From the NCBI GenBank assembly GCA_017615125.1, contig JAGAAS010000067.1, positions 1 to 53,384 of the forward strand: 53,384 bases of DNA. Reading direction: 5' to 3'. The DNA is from Bacteroidaceae bacterium. Lineage in GTDB: Bacteria; Bacteroidota; Bacteroidia; Bacteroidales; Bacteroidaceae. A model generated the notes under the pieces. It ran no database searches and was not told the origin of the DNA. It saw nothing but the letters and a program-made list of their open reading frames with translations. The first letter of the stretch is position 1. Each line of letters starts with the position of its first letter. The translations under genes and the position numbers were made by a program. Shown piece by piece: positions 40,892-49,590 of the stretch.

Positions 40892-42721
40892 TCAGGGCGT
40901 TCCTTTGAATACATAGTTGAATCGTCCCAGCGGGGCAACGTCGCCGTTTACAAGGAAGTCGGCGATATTTCCTTCCTCCTGCATATTGTCGGACCATTTG
41001 AACTCCAGCCGAAACGTGCTGTTGCTGCCGATTCCGAGCAGGCGCTTGGGGATGCTGACGACGAGCTTGTTGCCGCTCAAGGAGTAGGGGACTTCTTTCA
41101 CGCGTGTCCAGTTCCAGGTTCTCTCGTCGGAGTGTAGTCTCGTGCCGTTTCGCTCGAGCGTTGCCTTTTTGGCGGAAGGAGACAATCTGTTGACTATGAA
41201 GTCGTAACCTTCCCATCCCGTTTCGTGTTGGCAGTCGATGTCGATGAAAAGCCGCATCCACGAGGAGTCTCGCGGTGAGGAGATTTCGTCGGCGCATTCG
41301 ATGTAGAAATACACGTTCCTGCTGTCATGCGCCACTTTCGCTTCTATCAGGTCGTTACGTCCCGTTTCGTTCGTCATATAGCATCCTTGCCAACCGGGAC
41401 TGTTGCGGTGAAGGGTGTTACCTTTGTGCGAACGGAATCCGTTGTCCACCCCCTTCCAGAACGTCCAATCTATCTTCTCCTTCGTGGCAGGAACACTCTC
41501 AGCCTCACGCGGCATACCCTTGAAACGGCGTATGTTGGCAATCATCTGATAGTAATAGTTGTCGCCGTGTCCTCCTCGCATAGGCTCTATGTCGCGGCTC
41601 TTTTCCTGGCTGAACTCATCGGGAAAGGCGTTTGCCTGCTGCATCCACATCTCGTAGCGCCCGGCAATCCATTCGTTCCAGCCGGTAATGAATATGAACT
41701 CGGGGTCAACCTCTAACGCGCGGTTCCATTGTTCCTGAAAGTTCAGGCCTTCTGCTGTGGCGTTGGGCGAGGAGGCTTGTCCGTGTTTGTGGGTATAGCT
41801 GCGCCCGAACGAGCCGGGAGCGTTCATCGCCGTCAGCCCTCGATCTGCGGACCAGTTTTGAGCCACTCCTACGGGCATCTCTTCGTAGCTGCCGTCGGCA
41901 TTCCTCACATAGCCGTTCTGAGGATAAATCTCCAGCCATCCCCATTGCTCGTTGGTTTGCGGACCTCCCTGATAGGTGGGTTGACCGGGACGGAAGGTGA
42001 AGAAGTCTTGTATCTCGGGCGACAGCTCGTCCTTGTACGCAAGAATGAGCGGCTTGCCTTTCCAGTAGAACCAAAGGTCTTGATACTTCTTCGGCTTGTA
42101 CAGTTCGTTATACAGCGTTGTGACGGCCCTTCTGCTCTCGGGCGTGGGGGCAAACGCCAGGATGAAAGCTATCTGCGGCGTCTTCACGCCGTCTCTTCGC
42201 GCTTGGGTGAACACTTCGCACAGCTTCATGTACGACTCCGTCCACAGCATATCGCCGTTCGTGCAGTCGAAGATGATAACATCCACGCCCGCCTCGCCAA
42301 GCATTTCGGCGTGCTTGCGAAGCACCCATTCGTCGGTGTCCCTGTAATAGCCGAAAAGGGGTTCTCCCCAGAAATGGGTGGCTTTTACTCCGCCCCAAGC
42401 CGGATGGTGAAAATCGTCGATTGCGCTTGGATGCTCGCGCAGGAATTTCGTGACATCGAAGGGAGGCATCAGGTTGGCGAAGTTTGTGTGCCAAGTCCAG
42501 TAGAATAGTCCCACGAAACGGTTGGCCCGCTCATCGCCCACCTCCGCGTGAGAAGGCAGCCTGCGCCCCAGTTCGTCGGTAGCGGGCAGCGAGGCCGTAT
42601 AGCGGTGCAGTTCCTGCTCTTGGGAGGAAAAATGCTGCTCCTGCGCTGCTGCCGATAGGAACTGGCCGAAGGCGAGCACCGTCAGGAAACATAGAAGTAA
42701 GGACTTTTTCGGCATGAACAT
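40892..42721 (-). CDS. Secreted GH71/GH99-like glycoside hydrolase
   Basis: About 609 residues with a signal peptide (MFMPKKSLLLCFLTVLAFG, cleavage near AAAQE). The first 400 residues have the GH71/GH99-like barrel feel: FVGLFYWTWHTNF, the GVDVIIFDCTNGDM segment with an acidic residue, and ITGWNEWIAGRYE with the NEW motif. The last 160 residues look like a beta-sandwich sugar-binding domain. The likely role is endo-acting cleavage of a mannose-containing or alpha-linked glycan; the substrate is not certain. The start at 42721 (or 42715) is fixed by the -7 element at 42745-42752. Confidence 0.75.
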   Translation of the reverse strand: MFMPKKSLLLCFLTVLAFGQFLSAAAQEQHFSSQEQELHRYTASLPATDELGRRLPSHAEVGDERANRFVGLFYWTWHTNFANLMPPFDVTKFLREHPSAIDDFHHPAWGGVKATHFWGEPLFGYYRDTDEWVLRKHAEMLGEAGVDVIIFDCTNGDMLWTESYMKLCEVFTQARRDGVKTPQIAFILAFAPTPESRRAVTTLYNELYKPKKYQDLWFYWKGKPLILAYKDELSPEIQDFFTFRPGQPTYQGGPQTNEQWGWLEIYPQNGYVRNADGSYEEMPVGVAQNWSADRGLTAMNAPGSFGRSYTHKHGQASSPNATAEGLNFQEQWNRALEVDPEFIFITGWNEWIAGRYEMWMQQANAFPDEFSQEKSRDIEPMRGGHGDNYYYQMIANIRRFKGMPREAESVPATKEKIDWTFWKGVDNGFRSHKGNTLHRNSPGWQGCYMTNETGRNDLIEAKVAHDSRNVYFYIECADEISSPRDSSWMRLFIDIDCQHETGWEGYDFIVNRLSPSAKKATLERNGTRLHSDERTWNWTRVKEVPYSLSGNKLVVSIPKRLLGIGSNSTFRLEFKWSDNMQEEGNIADFLVNGDVAPLGRFNYVFKGTP

Positions 42722-42744
42722 GATGTTCTCTTTACTATGATGTG

Positions 42745-42752
42745 CAAATATA
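42745..42752 (-). promoter_or_regulatory. -7 element of the GH99-like gene
   Basis: The minus strand reads TATATTTG, a full match, 23 bases before the start codon at 42721. Confidence 0.6.
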
Positions 42753-42873
42753 GGCAATTCCTTTCTTTCCGCCTAATATTTCCGAAGAAACATCATCTTC
42801 CCGGCGGACTTTCGTGATAGTCGAACCCGCGTTGATGGAATGAATTTTTTGTTGCCCGATTTTGTGGAAAGGC

Positions 42874-42904
42874 TTGCATTCTTCCGAAAGAAACACTATC
42901 TTTG
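42874..42904 (+). promoter_or_regulatory. Promoter of the HU-HIG gene
   Basis: TTG at 42874-42876 and TATCTTTG at 42897-42904 are 20 bases apart. Transcription would start near 42911, giving a leader of about 137 bases that includes the repeat array. Confidence 0.75.
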
Positions 42905-42930
42905 CAGAAGAAAGAAAAACGTTTTGACAT

Positions 42931-43007
42931 CACGAAGGAACACGTGTTCCTTCATGAAGGCTTACGTGTTCCTTCACGAAGGTGAACGTGTTCCTTCGTG
43001 AAGGTAT
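42931..43007 (+). repeat. Tandem 22-base palindromic repeat array in the HU-HIG leader
   Basis: Three exact-length 22-base units start at 42942, 42964 and 42986, each beginning ACGTGTTCCTTC and followed by a variable pair and GAAGG. A half unit precedes them. GAAGG occurs four times and CCTTC three times, so each arm can pair with either neighbour. The stretch 42934-42953 (GAAGGAACAC then GTGTTCCTTC) is a perfect 20-base palindrome. The array lies wholly in the predicted transcribed leader. Confidence 0.9.
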
Positions 43008-43047
43008 AAACAAAAACTCTAACAATAACCTCATAAAATCAAAGCAA

Positions 43048-43716
43048 ATGAAACAATCATCAAAGTCCAAGAAAGGCGGGGAAATCCTTTTCCAGACGGT
43101 GCGCCGCTCCGCAGTCAGCGGCGAGCATCTTCCCGCAGGGCAGGAGCCTGTGCGCGTGATGCCCTACAATCAGACGACAATCACCACAAAGGAACTCGCT
43201 GAAATCATTTCCGGGCGCTGCACGGTGAAGGCTCCCGACGTGTACGCCACGTTGATGGCGCTCTCGGAAGTGCTGACAGAAACGCTGCTCGACGGCAATC
43301 GCCTGCGGGTGGACGGAGTGGGCTCCTTCGACATTTCGTTGACGCAGAAGACACTCCGAGCCGACGGAACGGAACGTCAGCCGAAAATGCTGTCCGACAC
43401 ACTTCGCTCCGACGATGTCTGCGTCAACCGCGTAGTCTTTACTCCCAGCCGCGAGCTGCAGAACGCCCTGAAGCATGCCGTCTTTGTCAATAGCGGTGTG
43501 AATGCTGCCGAGACCCTCTCGCGTGAAGAAATCGATGCATTCCTCTCGCAGCATTTCTCCACCCAGCAAGTGCTCTTCCGCCGGGAGCTCGAACAGCATT
43601 TCGACATTTCTCAAAAGCAGGCAAATCGTTGGCTGAAAATCCTTGTCGACGATGGTGCCCTTCAGCCCCTCGGCCCTCGCAACTCCCGCTTCTACGTGCC
43701 AGGTAATGAGCATTAA
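43048..43716 (+). CDS. HU-HIG family DNA-binding protein with C-terminal winged helix
   Basis: A 222-residue Bacteroidota protein. The first 140 residues resemble HU-HIG, an HU-like DNA-bending fold with the loop region RLRVDGVGSFDISLTQKTLR. The final 65 residues (SREEIDAFLSQHFSTQQVLF to FYVPG) look like a winged helix-turn-helix, where KQANRWLKILVDDGAL is the likely recognition helix region. Such proteins are assumed to organise or regulate DNA, but no role is proven. The ATG at 43048 is chosen: the longer frame from 42982 starts inside the repeat array and has no similarity to the family. It is preceded by a palindromic leader that it could bind. Confidence 0.82.
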   Translation: MKQSSKSKKGGEILFQTVRRSAVSGEHLPAGQEPVRVMPYNQTTITTKELAEIISGRCTVKAPDVYATLMALSEVLTETLLDGNRLRVDGVGSFDISLTQKTLRADGTERQPKMLSDTLRSDDVCVNRVVFTPSRELQNALKHAVFVNSGVNAAETLSREEIDAFLSQHFSTQQVLFRRELEQHFDISQKQANRWLKILVDDGALQPLGPRNSRFYVPGNEH

Positions 43717-43724
43717 AGGTTCGC

Positions 43725-43771
43725 TTCGGCAAAATATAAGAACGACAAAAATCTCTGATTTCGTTGCCGAA
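43725..43771 (+). repeat. Inverted repeat after the HU-HIG gene
   Basis: TTCGGCAA (43725-43732) pairs with TTGCCGAA (43764-43771), with partly pairing internal AACGA/CGTT. No strong T-run follows, so terminator function is only possible. Confidence 0.45.
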
Positions 43772-43810
43772 ATAAAGAGGTTCAAAGGGAAGAAATAGTC
43801 AAGTCGTACG

Positions 43811-44419
43811 ATGGATAAACTCACGTCGGAGCAACGTAGCAAGAATATGGCTGCCATCCGGTCGAAGGACACGAAGCCGGAGATGGTGGTGAGGCGCGGC
43901 TTGTGGGCAAAGGGCTTCCGCTACAGGCTGAATTCGCCGAGACTTCCTGGCCATCCCGATTTGGTGCTGAGGAAGTACCGGGCGTGCATCTTCGTGAATG
44001 GCTGCTTCTGGCACGGGCACAACGTGACGTTAGACGAAGCGGAGGACGTTGTCAACTCGGCTTGCTGCAAAATACCCCACACCAACAGGCCTTTCTGGAT
44101 AGCAAAGATCAGGCGCAACCAGCAGCGCGACATTGAGCAGCAACACCAGTTGGCAAGGCTCGGCTGGCATTGCATCACCGTGTGGGAGTGCGAGCTTAAG
44201 CCCAGCGTGAGGGAGCAAACGCTCACATCACTTGCCTACACACTCAACAGAATCTGGCTTGACGACCATTCGGTGAAGGTTTCCTATCCTTCGGAAACGG
44301 AGGAATCCGAACTCTTGCTGGCAGCCGAAGATCAAGGCTCCTACGGGATGCCCGACAGCAGGGAAAAGGCACTTGCCGATGATGTCTGTCAGGAATCAAA
44401 AAAGAAGGAAAAAGAGTAG
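43811..44419 (+). CDS. vsr: Very short patch repair endonuclease (Vsr)
   Basis: A 202-residue nuclease that nicks 5' of T:G mismatches arising from deamination of 5-methylcytosine. The active site is visible: LPGHPDLVLRKYRACIFVNG with the metal-binding Asp, then GCFWHGHN with the conserved histidines. KIPHTNRPFWIAKIRRN and the C-terminal WECEL follow. About 60 acidic/Ser-rich residues after the nuclease fold are not part of typical Vsr. No cytosine methyltransferase gene is seen within the window, so the methyltransferase partner is missing here. It lies 94 bases downstream of the HU-HIG gene. Confidence 0.93.
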   Translation: MDKLTSEQRSKNMAAIRSKDTKPEMVVRRGLWAKGFRYRLNSPRLPGHPDLVLRKYRACIFVNGCFWHGHNVTLDEAEDVVNSACCKIPHTNRPFWIAKIRRNQQRDIEQQHQLARLGWHCITVWECELKPSVREQTLTSLAYTLNRIWLDDHSVKVSYPSETEESELLLAAEDQGSYGMPDSREKALADDVCQESKKKEKE

Positions 44420-44438
44420 AACACAAGAGTCGTATTTG

Positions 44439-44470
44439 TTTGGAGAAAAGTCTTTTCCTTATTATATTTG
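44439..44470 (+). promoter_or_regulatory. Promoter of the CE15 gene
   Basis: TTTG at 44439-44442 and TATATTTG at 44463-44470 are 20 bases apart, fully matching both elements. It places the start codon at 44497 and excludes the longer frame starting at 44440. Confidence 0.8.
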
Positions 44471-44496
44471 CAGCGATAAAAGTTAATCCAACCATT

Positions 44497-45654
44497 ATGA
44501 AGAAGATATATTTGTCGGCATTGCTGGCGTGTGTGGCAACGGTTGCCGCAGCGCAGCTTCCCTTGGTGTTTGAACAGGAAAACACGGGCAGCCTCTATGC
44601 GTGGCCCGTGTTGCGGCTTCCCGGCGAGCTGCCCGTCGTCCGAGAGTTGCCCGATGCGCTGGAAGGTGTGAACGACTTCGGAGATTGGGAGCGTAGGCGC
44701 AACGTTATCGGGGCGCTGATACAGCATTACGGCATCGGCGAGAAGCCTGCTGTGAAGCCCGGGCAGGTGGAGGCGCGTATGGAAGAAGACACGCTCGTTG
44801 TCGATGTGACGGTAGACGGGAAAACGCTAACGCTACGTTCGACAATTCACTATCCCAAGACGGGATCTGCGCCTTATGCGCTGATGATTGGCACCAGCAT
44901 GCTTTCCTTGCCCTTCCAACTGTTTGAGGGACGTCCCATCGCCACGATGACCTATCACGAGAAGCAGGTGAACGACTATGGGCAGTGGGGCGAGCACCAC
45001 GAGCGGGGAGAACATAACTTCGACCGGCTGTACCCCTCGCTCAAGGACAACGGCGCCTACAGCGAGTGGGCGTGGGGGCTGAGCCGGCTCATCGACGGCT
45101 TGCAGCTGCTTGGCCCGGAGGCAACGAAGATAGACATGAGCCATATTGGCGTGACGGGTTGCTCGTATGCCGGGAAGATGGCGCTCTATTGCGGTGCCTT
45201 CGACGAGCGTGTGGCGCTGACTATCGCTCAAGAGCCGGGAGGGGGAGGAGCTGCTGCTTGGCGCGCCTCGTACGAGACAACAAAGAACGTGGAGAATCTG
45301 GATAAGACCGACTACCATTGGTTCTTGGAGAGCCAGAAGGAGCACTTTCACGGCGACAGCGTGTACCGTCTTCCCTACGATCAGCACGAGTTGTGTGCGA
45401 TGGTATGCCCGCGTGCCTTGTTGCTGTTGGGGAACCCCGACTATGAGTGGTTGGCAGACGAGTCGATGAGGATATCGGCAGAGGCTGCCGTGAAGGTGTG
45501 GGAGCGCTTTGGCATTGCCGACCGTATGGGCTGGAGCATCGAGGGCGGGCATCCGCATTGTCAGCTGCCCGAGAGCCAGTGGCCCGAGGTGCAGGCATTC
45601 ATCGACAAGTTCCTTTTGGGGCGCGACGTAGATACAAGCAACGTGCGAAAGTAG
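44497..45654 (+). CDS. CE15-type glucuronoyl esterase
   Basis: About 385 residues with a signal peptide (MKKIYLSALLACVATVAAA, cleavage near AQ). The nucleophile is Ser223 in GVTGCSYAGKMAL, matching the GCSxxGK signature of CE15. An acidic catalytic residue is likely in the IAQEPGGGGAA segment, and the histidine in IEGGHPHCQLPE. CE15 enzymes cleave the ester link between lignin and glucuronic acid side chains of xylan, or related uronate esters. The nearby uxuA gene (glucuronate breakdown) fits that role. It converges with the ModF-like ABC gene across five bases. Confidence 0.9.
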   Translation: MKKIYLSALLACVATVAAAQLPLVFEQENTGSLYAWPVLRLPGELPVVRELPDALEGVNDFGDWERRRNVIGALIQHYGIGEKPAVKPGQVEARMEEDTLVVDVTVDGKTLTLRSTIHYPKTGSAPYALMIGTSMLSLPFQLFEGRPIATMTYHEKQVNDYGQWGEHHERGEHNFDRLYPSLKDNGAYSEWAWGLSRLIDGLQLLGPEATKIDMSHIGVTGCSYAGKMALYCGAFDERVALTIAQEPGGGGAAAWRASYETTKNVENLDKTDYHWFLESQKEHFHGDSVYRLPYDQHELCAMVCPRALLLLGNPDYEWLADESMRISAEAAVKVWERFGIADRMGWSIEGGHPHCQLPESQWPEVQAFIDKFLLGRDVDTSNVRK

Positions 45655-45659
45655 CGGCG

Positions 45660-47159
45660 TTAGTCCTTTTTCAGGAAAAGCCGATGGTTAATGCAGGGAG
45701 GAAGTTCCTCTAGATAGTGTGAGACCATGATGAGCGTCTTGTGAGGGCGAAGGCAGAAGGCTTCGATGACATCGCGTACCAAAGCTCTCCGAGAGGCATC
45801 GAGCCCATGTAGAGGCTCATCGAGGATGAGAAGTTCTGGGTCTTTCACAAAGGCGCGTGCCAAGAGGCAGAGACGCTGTTCTCCGCTGGAGAGACGCAGG
45901 AAGGTCCTCTCCGCGAGATGGCGTATGCCAAAGATTTCCATCCATTTCAGGCAGATATCCATTTCCTCAGGGCGTGGGCGGGTGTAGAGTCCAACGGTGT
46001 CGTAGAATCCGCTGGCGACGATGGAGACGGCAGGAATATCGGTGCGGTAAGCACGATGCATCTCGGGGCTTACGTATCCGATGTGTCGTTTGATATCCCA
46101 GATGCTCTCACCTGAGCCTCTTTTGTGCCCGAAAAGTTCAATGTCGCAAGCATATCCTTGAGGATTGTCTGCGCAAATGAGGCTGAGAAGGGTGCTCTTT
46201 CCAGAGCCGTTTTTACCATATAACGCCCAACGTTCTCCCTCATCCACAGTCCAGTTGAGATGGTGGAGCAGGGTGTGGGAGCCGTAACGCACAGTAATGT
46301 CTTGGAGCTTAAGGATGGTGCCTCCTTCTCGCGGATAGAACGGAATGCTGGAAAGGTCCTTGAAGGGAATCTGCTGCATAAGCTTCTCAACGGCAATGGA
46401 GTGCGGAAGGGATTCGGTGCTGTGTGTCTGCAGGTACTGGGCACGTGTCTGCTTGGGCAGTACATGCAAGTCTTCGACAGGGATGACGTGGGTGATGAAG
46501 TCCGGAATGTCGCAGCTGCTCGAGACAACCAATATGAATAGGAGGGAGAGCGTCTGAGTGAGTTGGCGCAGCACGCAGGTGAGCTCCTTACGAGTAGAGG
46601 CATCAAGCCCTATGTAGGGATTGTCGATGATGACGACACGTGGCATGTTGAGGAGCGTGCGTATCAGTTGGAACTTGCGCAATTCACCGCTGGAAAGGCT
46701 GATGATGCTTCTATCCAAAAGGGCGTCGATGCCGAAGAGGCAACAAAGCCTGTCGCGTAAGGCGATGCACTCTGGGGAGGCTCCCCTTAGCGATAGCGTC
46801 TTGTCAAGAAGCGAGCCTACAGTTGGCATATCGTCGTCTATTTCCATTTGGTTCCAGCGTTGCTGAAGGAAATAGCTGTTGTCGTGCTCGCCGTAGGAAT
46901 CGCGGAAGGCGATGTACTTGATGTTGTCGCTGACGAGGGGAAGGGTAGAAAGCGAGAAATTATAGTGGATTGCGTTGCCGATGAGGGCGTGACGTCCCGT
47001 GAGTATGTCGACAAGGCGTGACTTTCCTGCAGCATTGTTGCCTGCAATAGCAATCTGCTCGCCCTGTTCGATGCGCAGGTTGACGGGGGCTTCCATTCGG
47101 TAGTCGGGGTTTGCCGTGATTCCCTCGCGAATCTCGATAATGGGAGAGGTTGTGCTCAT
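45660..47159 (-). CDS. Tandem ATP-binding ABC protein, ModF-like
   Basis: About 499 residues with two complete ABC ATPase domains and no membrane segment. Domain 1 has Walker A GNNAAGKS and signature LSSGE; domain 2 (from about residue 265) has GKNGSGKS and LSSGEQ with LLILDEPLHGLDAS. The layout is that of ModF/PhrA-like tandem ATPases, whose transport partner is often unclear. The ATG at 47159 is preferred to an upstream TTG at 47171. It follows the BASS transporter gene by about 12 bases, third in the uxuA operon, with no ABC permease beside it. Confidence 0.85.
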   Translation of the reverse strand: MSTTSPIIEIREGITANPDYRMEAPVNLRIEQGEQIAIAGNNAAGKSRLVDILTGRHALIGNAIHYNFSLSTLPLVSDNIKYIAFRDSYGEHDNSYFLQQRWNQMEIDDDMPTVGSLLDKTLSLRGASPECIALRDRLCCLFGIDALLDRSIISLSSGELRKFQLIRTLLNMPRVVIIDNPYIGLDASTRKELTCVLRQLTQTLSLLFILVVSSSCDIPDFITHVIPVEDLHVLPKQTRAQYLQTHSTESLPHSIAVEKLMQQIPFKDLSSIPFYPREGGTILKLQDITVRYGSHTLLHHLNWTVDEGERWALYGKNGSGKSTLLSLICADNPQGYACDIELFGHKRGSGESIWDIKRHIGYVSPEMHRAYRTDIPAVSIVASGFYDTVGLYTRPRPEEMDICLKWMEIFGIRHLAERTFLRLSSGEQRLCLLARAFVKDPELLILDEPLHGLDASRRALVRDVIEAFCLRPHKTLIMVSHYLEELPPCINHRLFLKKD

Positions 47160-47171
47160 TCGTTTGGACAA

Positions 47172-48149
47172 TCAGTCGTGAGTATTACGCTGACGATAGA
47201 GCTGCCACGAGTTGTACACATTGTGCCAGATGCTGTAGAAGCCGCCGGCGATGGCGGTGACAGGCGTGAAGAACGTGTAGCTCAGCCAGATGAGGAAGAC
47301 GGTGTTCTTCTGCCCGAGAGCCTGCCCAGCTGTGGTGCGCTCGGAGGGAATGTCGGGAAGATTGTTCCTGTCGTAGCGGCTACCGATGCGCTTTCCCGCC
47401 CAGAACTGGAAGATGCAGCAGAGGAAGCTGGCAACAGCGATGCCGACGAGCACAGCGATGCCTGCCGTGCTGTGAACGATGCTCCGTGTGGAAACGGCAA
47501 TGGCGATGCAGAGGGAAACAGCCCAGAGATAGAAGGCTAAGTCGCCCGTGTGCTGCAGACGCTCGTTGAGCTTCGGCCAAGCATAGCGCAGGAGCCAGGC
47601 AAGCAGCAGGGGGCAGATGAGCAGGGGAAACACCTTCGCGATGATTGCCGTGAAGGCGCTGAGGAAGGTGATGCCGGGCTGCGGGTGGATGACAGGCACA
47701 AGGAGCGGCACGAGAACAGAGACGGTGAGGTTGATGAGCACGGTGTAGGTCACGAGGTGTGCGACGTTTCCTCCCAGCTTGCCGACGATGACTGCGGCTG
47801 CCGTTGCCGTAGGGCAGATGAGGCAGAGCATTGTGCTCTCGATGAGAATCTTCCAAGGGGTGTCGGGCAGCAGAAGCAACACGGTGCAGAGGGAAATGAA
47901 CAGCAGCGCCTGCAGAAGCAAGAGCCAAAGGTGCCAGCGGCAGAGCTTCAAGTCGCTGGGCCTTATCTTGCAGAACGAGAGGAAGAGCATCATGAAGATA
48001 AGTGTCGGCTGGACGATGCTGACAATCCTGTTTGTCGCGGCATGCACCTCGGGAGAGAGGGGAAGGGCGACAAACACGAAGTAGGAGACAACGCCAAGTG
48101 TGATAGCGATGACCAACGCCCAGTTTTTCAGAAACCGTATGAGCTTCAT
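47172..48149 (-). CDS. BASS-family (bile acid:sodium symporter type) transporter
   Basis: A 325-residue integral membrane protein with about nine or ten transmembrane segments. The conserved family sequence CLICPTATAAAVIVGKLGGN lies near residue 110, with a second segment around residue 250-265. The BASS superfamily moves organic anions with sodium. The ligand is not evident; placement after uxuA in the same operon suggests an organic-acid substrate related to uronate catabolism, but this is a guess. It starts 9 bases after the uxuA stop. Confidence 0.85.
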   Translation of the reverse strand: MKLIRFLKNWALVIAITLGVVSYFVFVALPLSPEVHAATNRIVSIVQPTLIFMMLFLSFCKIRPSDLKLCRWHLWLLLLQALLFISLCTVLLLLPDTPWKILIESTMLCLICPTATAAAVIVGKLGGNVAHLVTYTVLINLTVSVLVPLLVPVIHPQPGITFLSAFTAIIAKVFPLLICPLLLAWLLRYAWPKLNERLQHTGDLAFYLWAVSLCIAIAVSTRSIVHSTAGIAVLVGIAVASFLCCIFQFWAGKRIGSRYDRNNLPDIPSERTTAGQALGQKNTVFLIWLSYTFFTPVTAIAGGFYSIWHNVYNSWQLYRQRNTHD

Positions 48150-48158
48150 CGTGCCGGT

Positions 48159-49367
48159 TTATTTGTTTGCCGTTTCTGCCTTGTTCCTCAGCTCGTCCCT
48201 TACCACAGCCATCACGCCGTCCATCTGAGCTAAGCCCATCATACGCCCGTGAAACGAGTAGCCCGCATTGTAGCCCTTGCTTTCGTCGCCAAGCATGCAG
48301 CGCCCGTGATCCACTCGCATCGGCACGTTGGGACGCTCTCTCTCAAACGTGCGCACTACCTCTATTAAATGAGCCCTTCCGCGCAGATGATCGGCTTCAA
48401 TGAAATCGCCGTTGGGAAGCACGTCGGTGCTGCGAAGATGAACGAAGTGTGTGCGCTTGCAGTACTTCTCAGCAAGGGCAGGAACATTGTTCTGCGCACC
48501 AGCCGAGAGGCTTCCGCAGCAGAAGGTGAGCCCGTTGTGGGGATTGGGAACGGCATCGAGGAACCACTCGATGTCGTCGTCGCAGGTAACGATGCGCGGC
48601 AGCCCCAGCAGCTGCATGGGAGGATCGTCGGGATGTACGCACATATCCATTTCCCATTCGTCGCAGACAGGCATGATGGCTTCGAGGAAGTATTTCATGT
48701 TGGCACGCAGCTCCTCCCTGCCGATTCCGTCGTAGAGGGAGAGCAGCTGGCGGAAGTGGGCAACGGGATTTGCCTCTCCCTCGCTGATATTGCCGTTGAC
48801 GAATCCCTGCGTCTTCACAATGATGGTATCGGTGAGCTGCGCATGAAGAGCTTCGAGAGTTCCCTCCGAAAGGGCTTTGGCATGCATTTGTGCAGCGGCT
48901 TCAAGCTCTGCTGCGGGGTAGTCGGCATCGCAGCCTTCGCGCTGAAGGATGTACTTGTCGAAGTAGACGAACTTCACGCGATTGAAGTAGAGCGACGTGG
49001 AGCCGTCAGCCCAAGGATGGTCGAGCTCCGTGCGGGCCCAGTCGAGAACAGGCATGAAATTGTAGCAGATGCAATGAATGCCTGCGCGCCCAAGGTTCGC
49101 GAGGCTCTGCTTGTAGCGCTCTATCAGCGCGTCGCGCTCCGGGCCTCCGTACTTGATGGCTTCGCTCACGGGCAGGCTTTCCACAACGGACCATTCAAGC
49201 CCGTAGCTCTCGATATACCGCTTCATCTCCACGATCTCCTCGTAGGGCCACACCTCACCGTTAGGGATGCTGTGGAGGGCTGTGACGATGCCTTCCACCC
49301 CTATCTGCCGCAGCATCGGCAGCGTGATGCTGTCGTTCTTGCCAAACCAGCGCCAAGTCTTCTTCAT
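48159..49367 (-). CDS. uxuA: Mannonate dehydratase
   Basis: About 402 residues. It dehydrates D-mannonate to 2-keto-3-deoxygluconate in the glucuronate pathway. Family motifs are LPMLRQIGVEGIVTALH near the start, CYNFMPVLDWARTEL in the middle, and MDMCVHPDDPPMQLLGLPRIV with metal ligands. The -7 element at 49386-49393 fixes the start at 49367; the upstream ATG at 49388 lies inside the promoter. It is first in an operon with the BASS transporter and the ModF-like ABC protein. Downstream genes kdgK or kdgA are not in the window. Confidence 0.95.
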   Translation of the reverse strand: MKKTWRWFGKNDSITLPMLRQIGVEGIVTALHSIPNGEVWPYEEIVEMKRYIESYGLEWSVVESLPVSEAIKYGGPERDALIERYKQSLANLGRAGIHCICYNFMPVLDWARTELDHPWADGSTSLYFNRVKFVYFDKYILQREGCDADYPAAELEAAAQMHAKALSEGTLEALHAQLTDTIIVKTQGFVNGNISEGEANPVAHFRQLLSLYDGIGREELRANMKYFLEAIMPVCDEWEMDMCVHPDDPPMQLLGLPRIVTCDDDIEWFLDAVPNPHNGLTFCCGSLSAGAQNNVPALAEKYCKRTHFVHLRSTDVLPNGDFIEADHLRGRAHLIEVVRTFERERPNVPMRVDHGRCMLGDESKGYNAGYSFHGRMMGLAQMDGVMAVVRDELRNKAETANK

Positions 49368-49385
49368 AGCTATGGAAATTTTCTG

Positions 49386-49393
49386 CAAAGGTA
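49386..49393 (-). promoter_or_regulatory. -7 element of uxuA
   Basis: The minus strand reads TACCTTTG, a full match, 18 bases before the uxuA start. Confidence 0.6.
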
Positions 49394-49590
49394 GGTCTTT
49401 TTTGCGAAAGCCTTAGCGTGTTTTTGGAGAAAAAATAGACCCCTTCCAAAGTGCCTTCTGAAGGTGCTTTTTGGGGACGAAATTTTCGAACTTACTTGAA
49501 ACCGAAGATGAAAACAACTTCGGTTCGGCATTTTTACATTAACGGAGAAACCTTCGCCATTATGTGCGCGTCTCTTTAAAGGAAGTAAAA

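Larger units (their letters stand above)
42722..43047. other. Intergenic region with two promoters and a repeat array
   Basis: This 326-base gap between divergent genes holds the GH99-like -7 element, the complete promoter of the HU-HIG gene, and the 22-base palindromic repeat array in its leader. The array has its own entry. Confidence 0.85.

Noticed and set aside
42931-43007. CRISPR array
   Set aside because: Units are strictly tandem with no spacers, only three copies, and no cas genes are near. The same applies to 49591-49650.
42982-43047. Upstream start for the HU-HIG protein
   Set aside because: The extra 22 codons come from the repeat array and have no similarity to the family; the ATG at 43048 gives the normal basic N-terminus.
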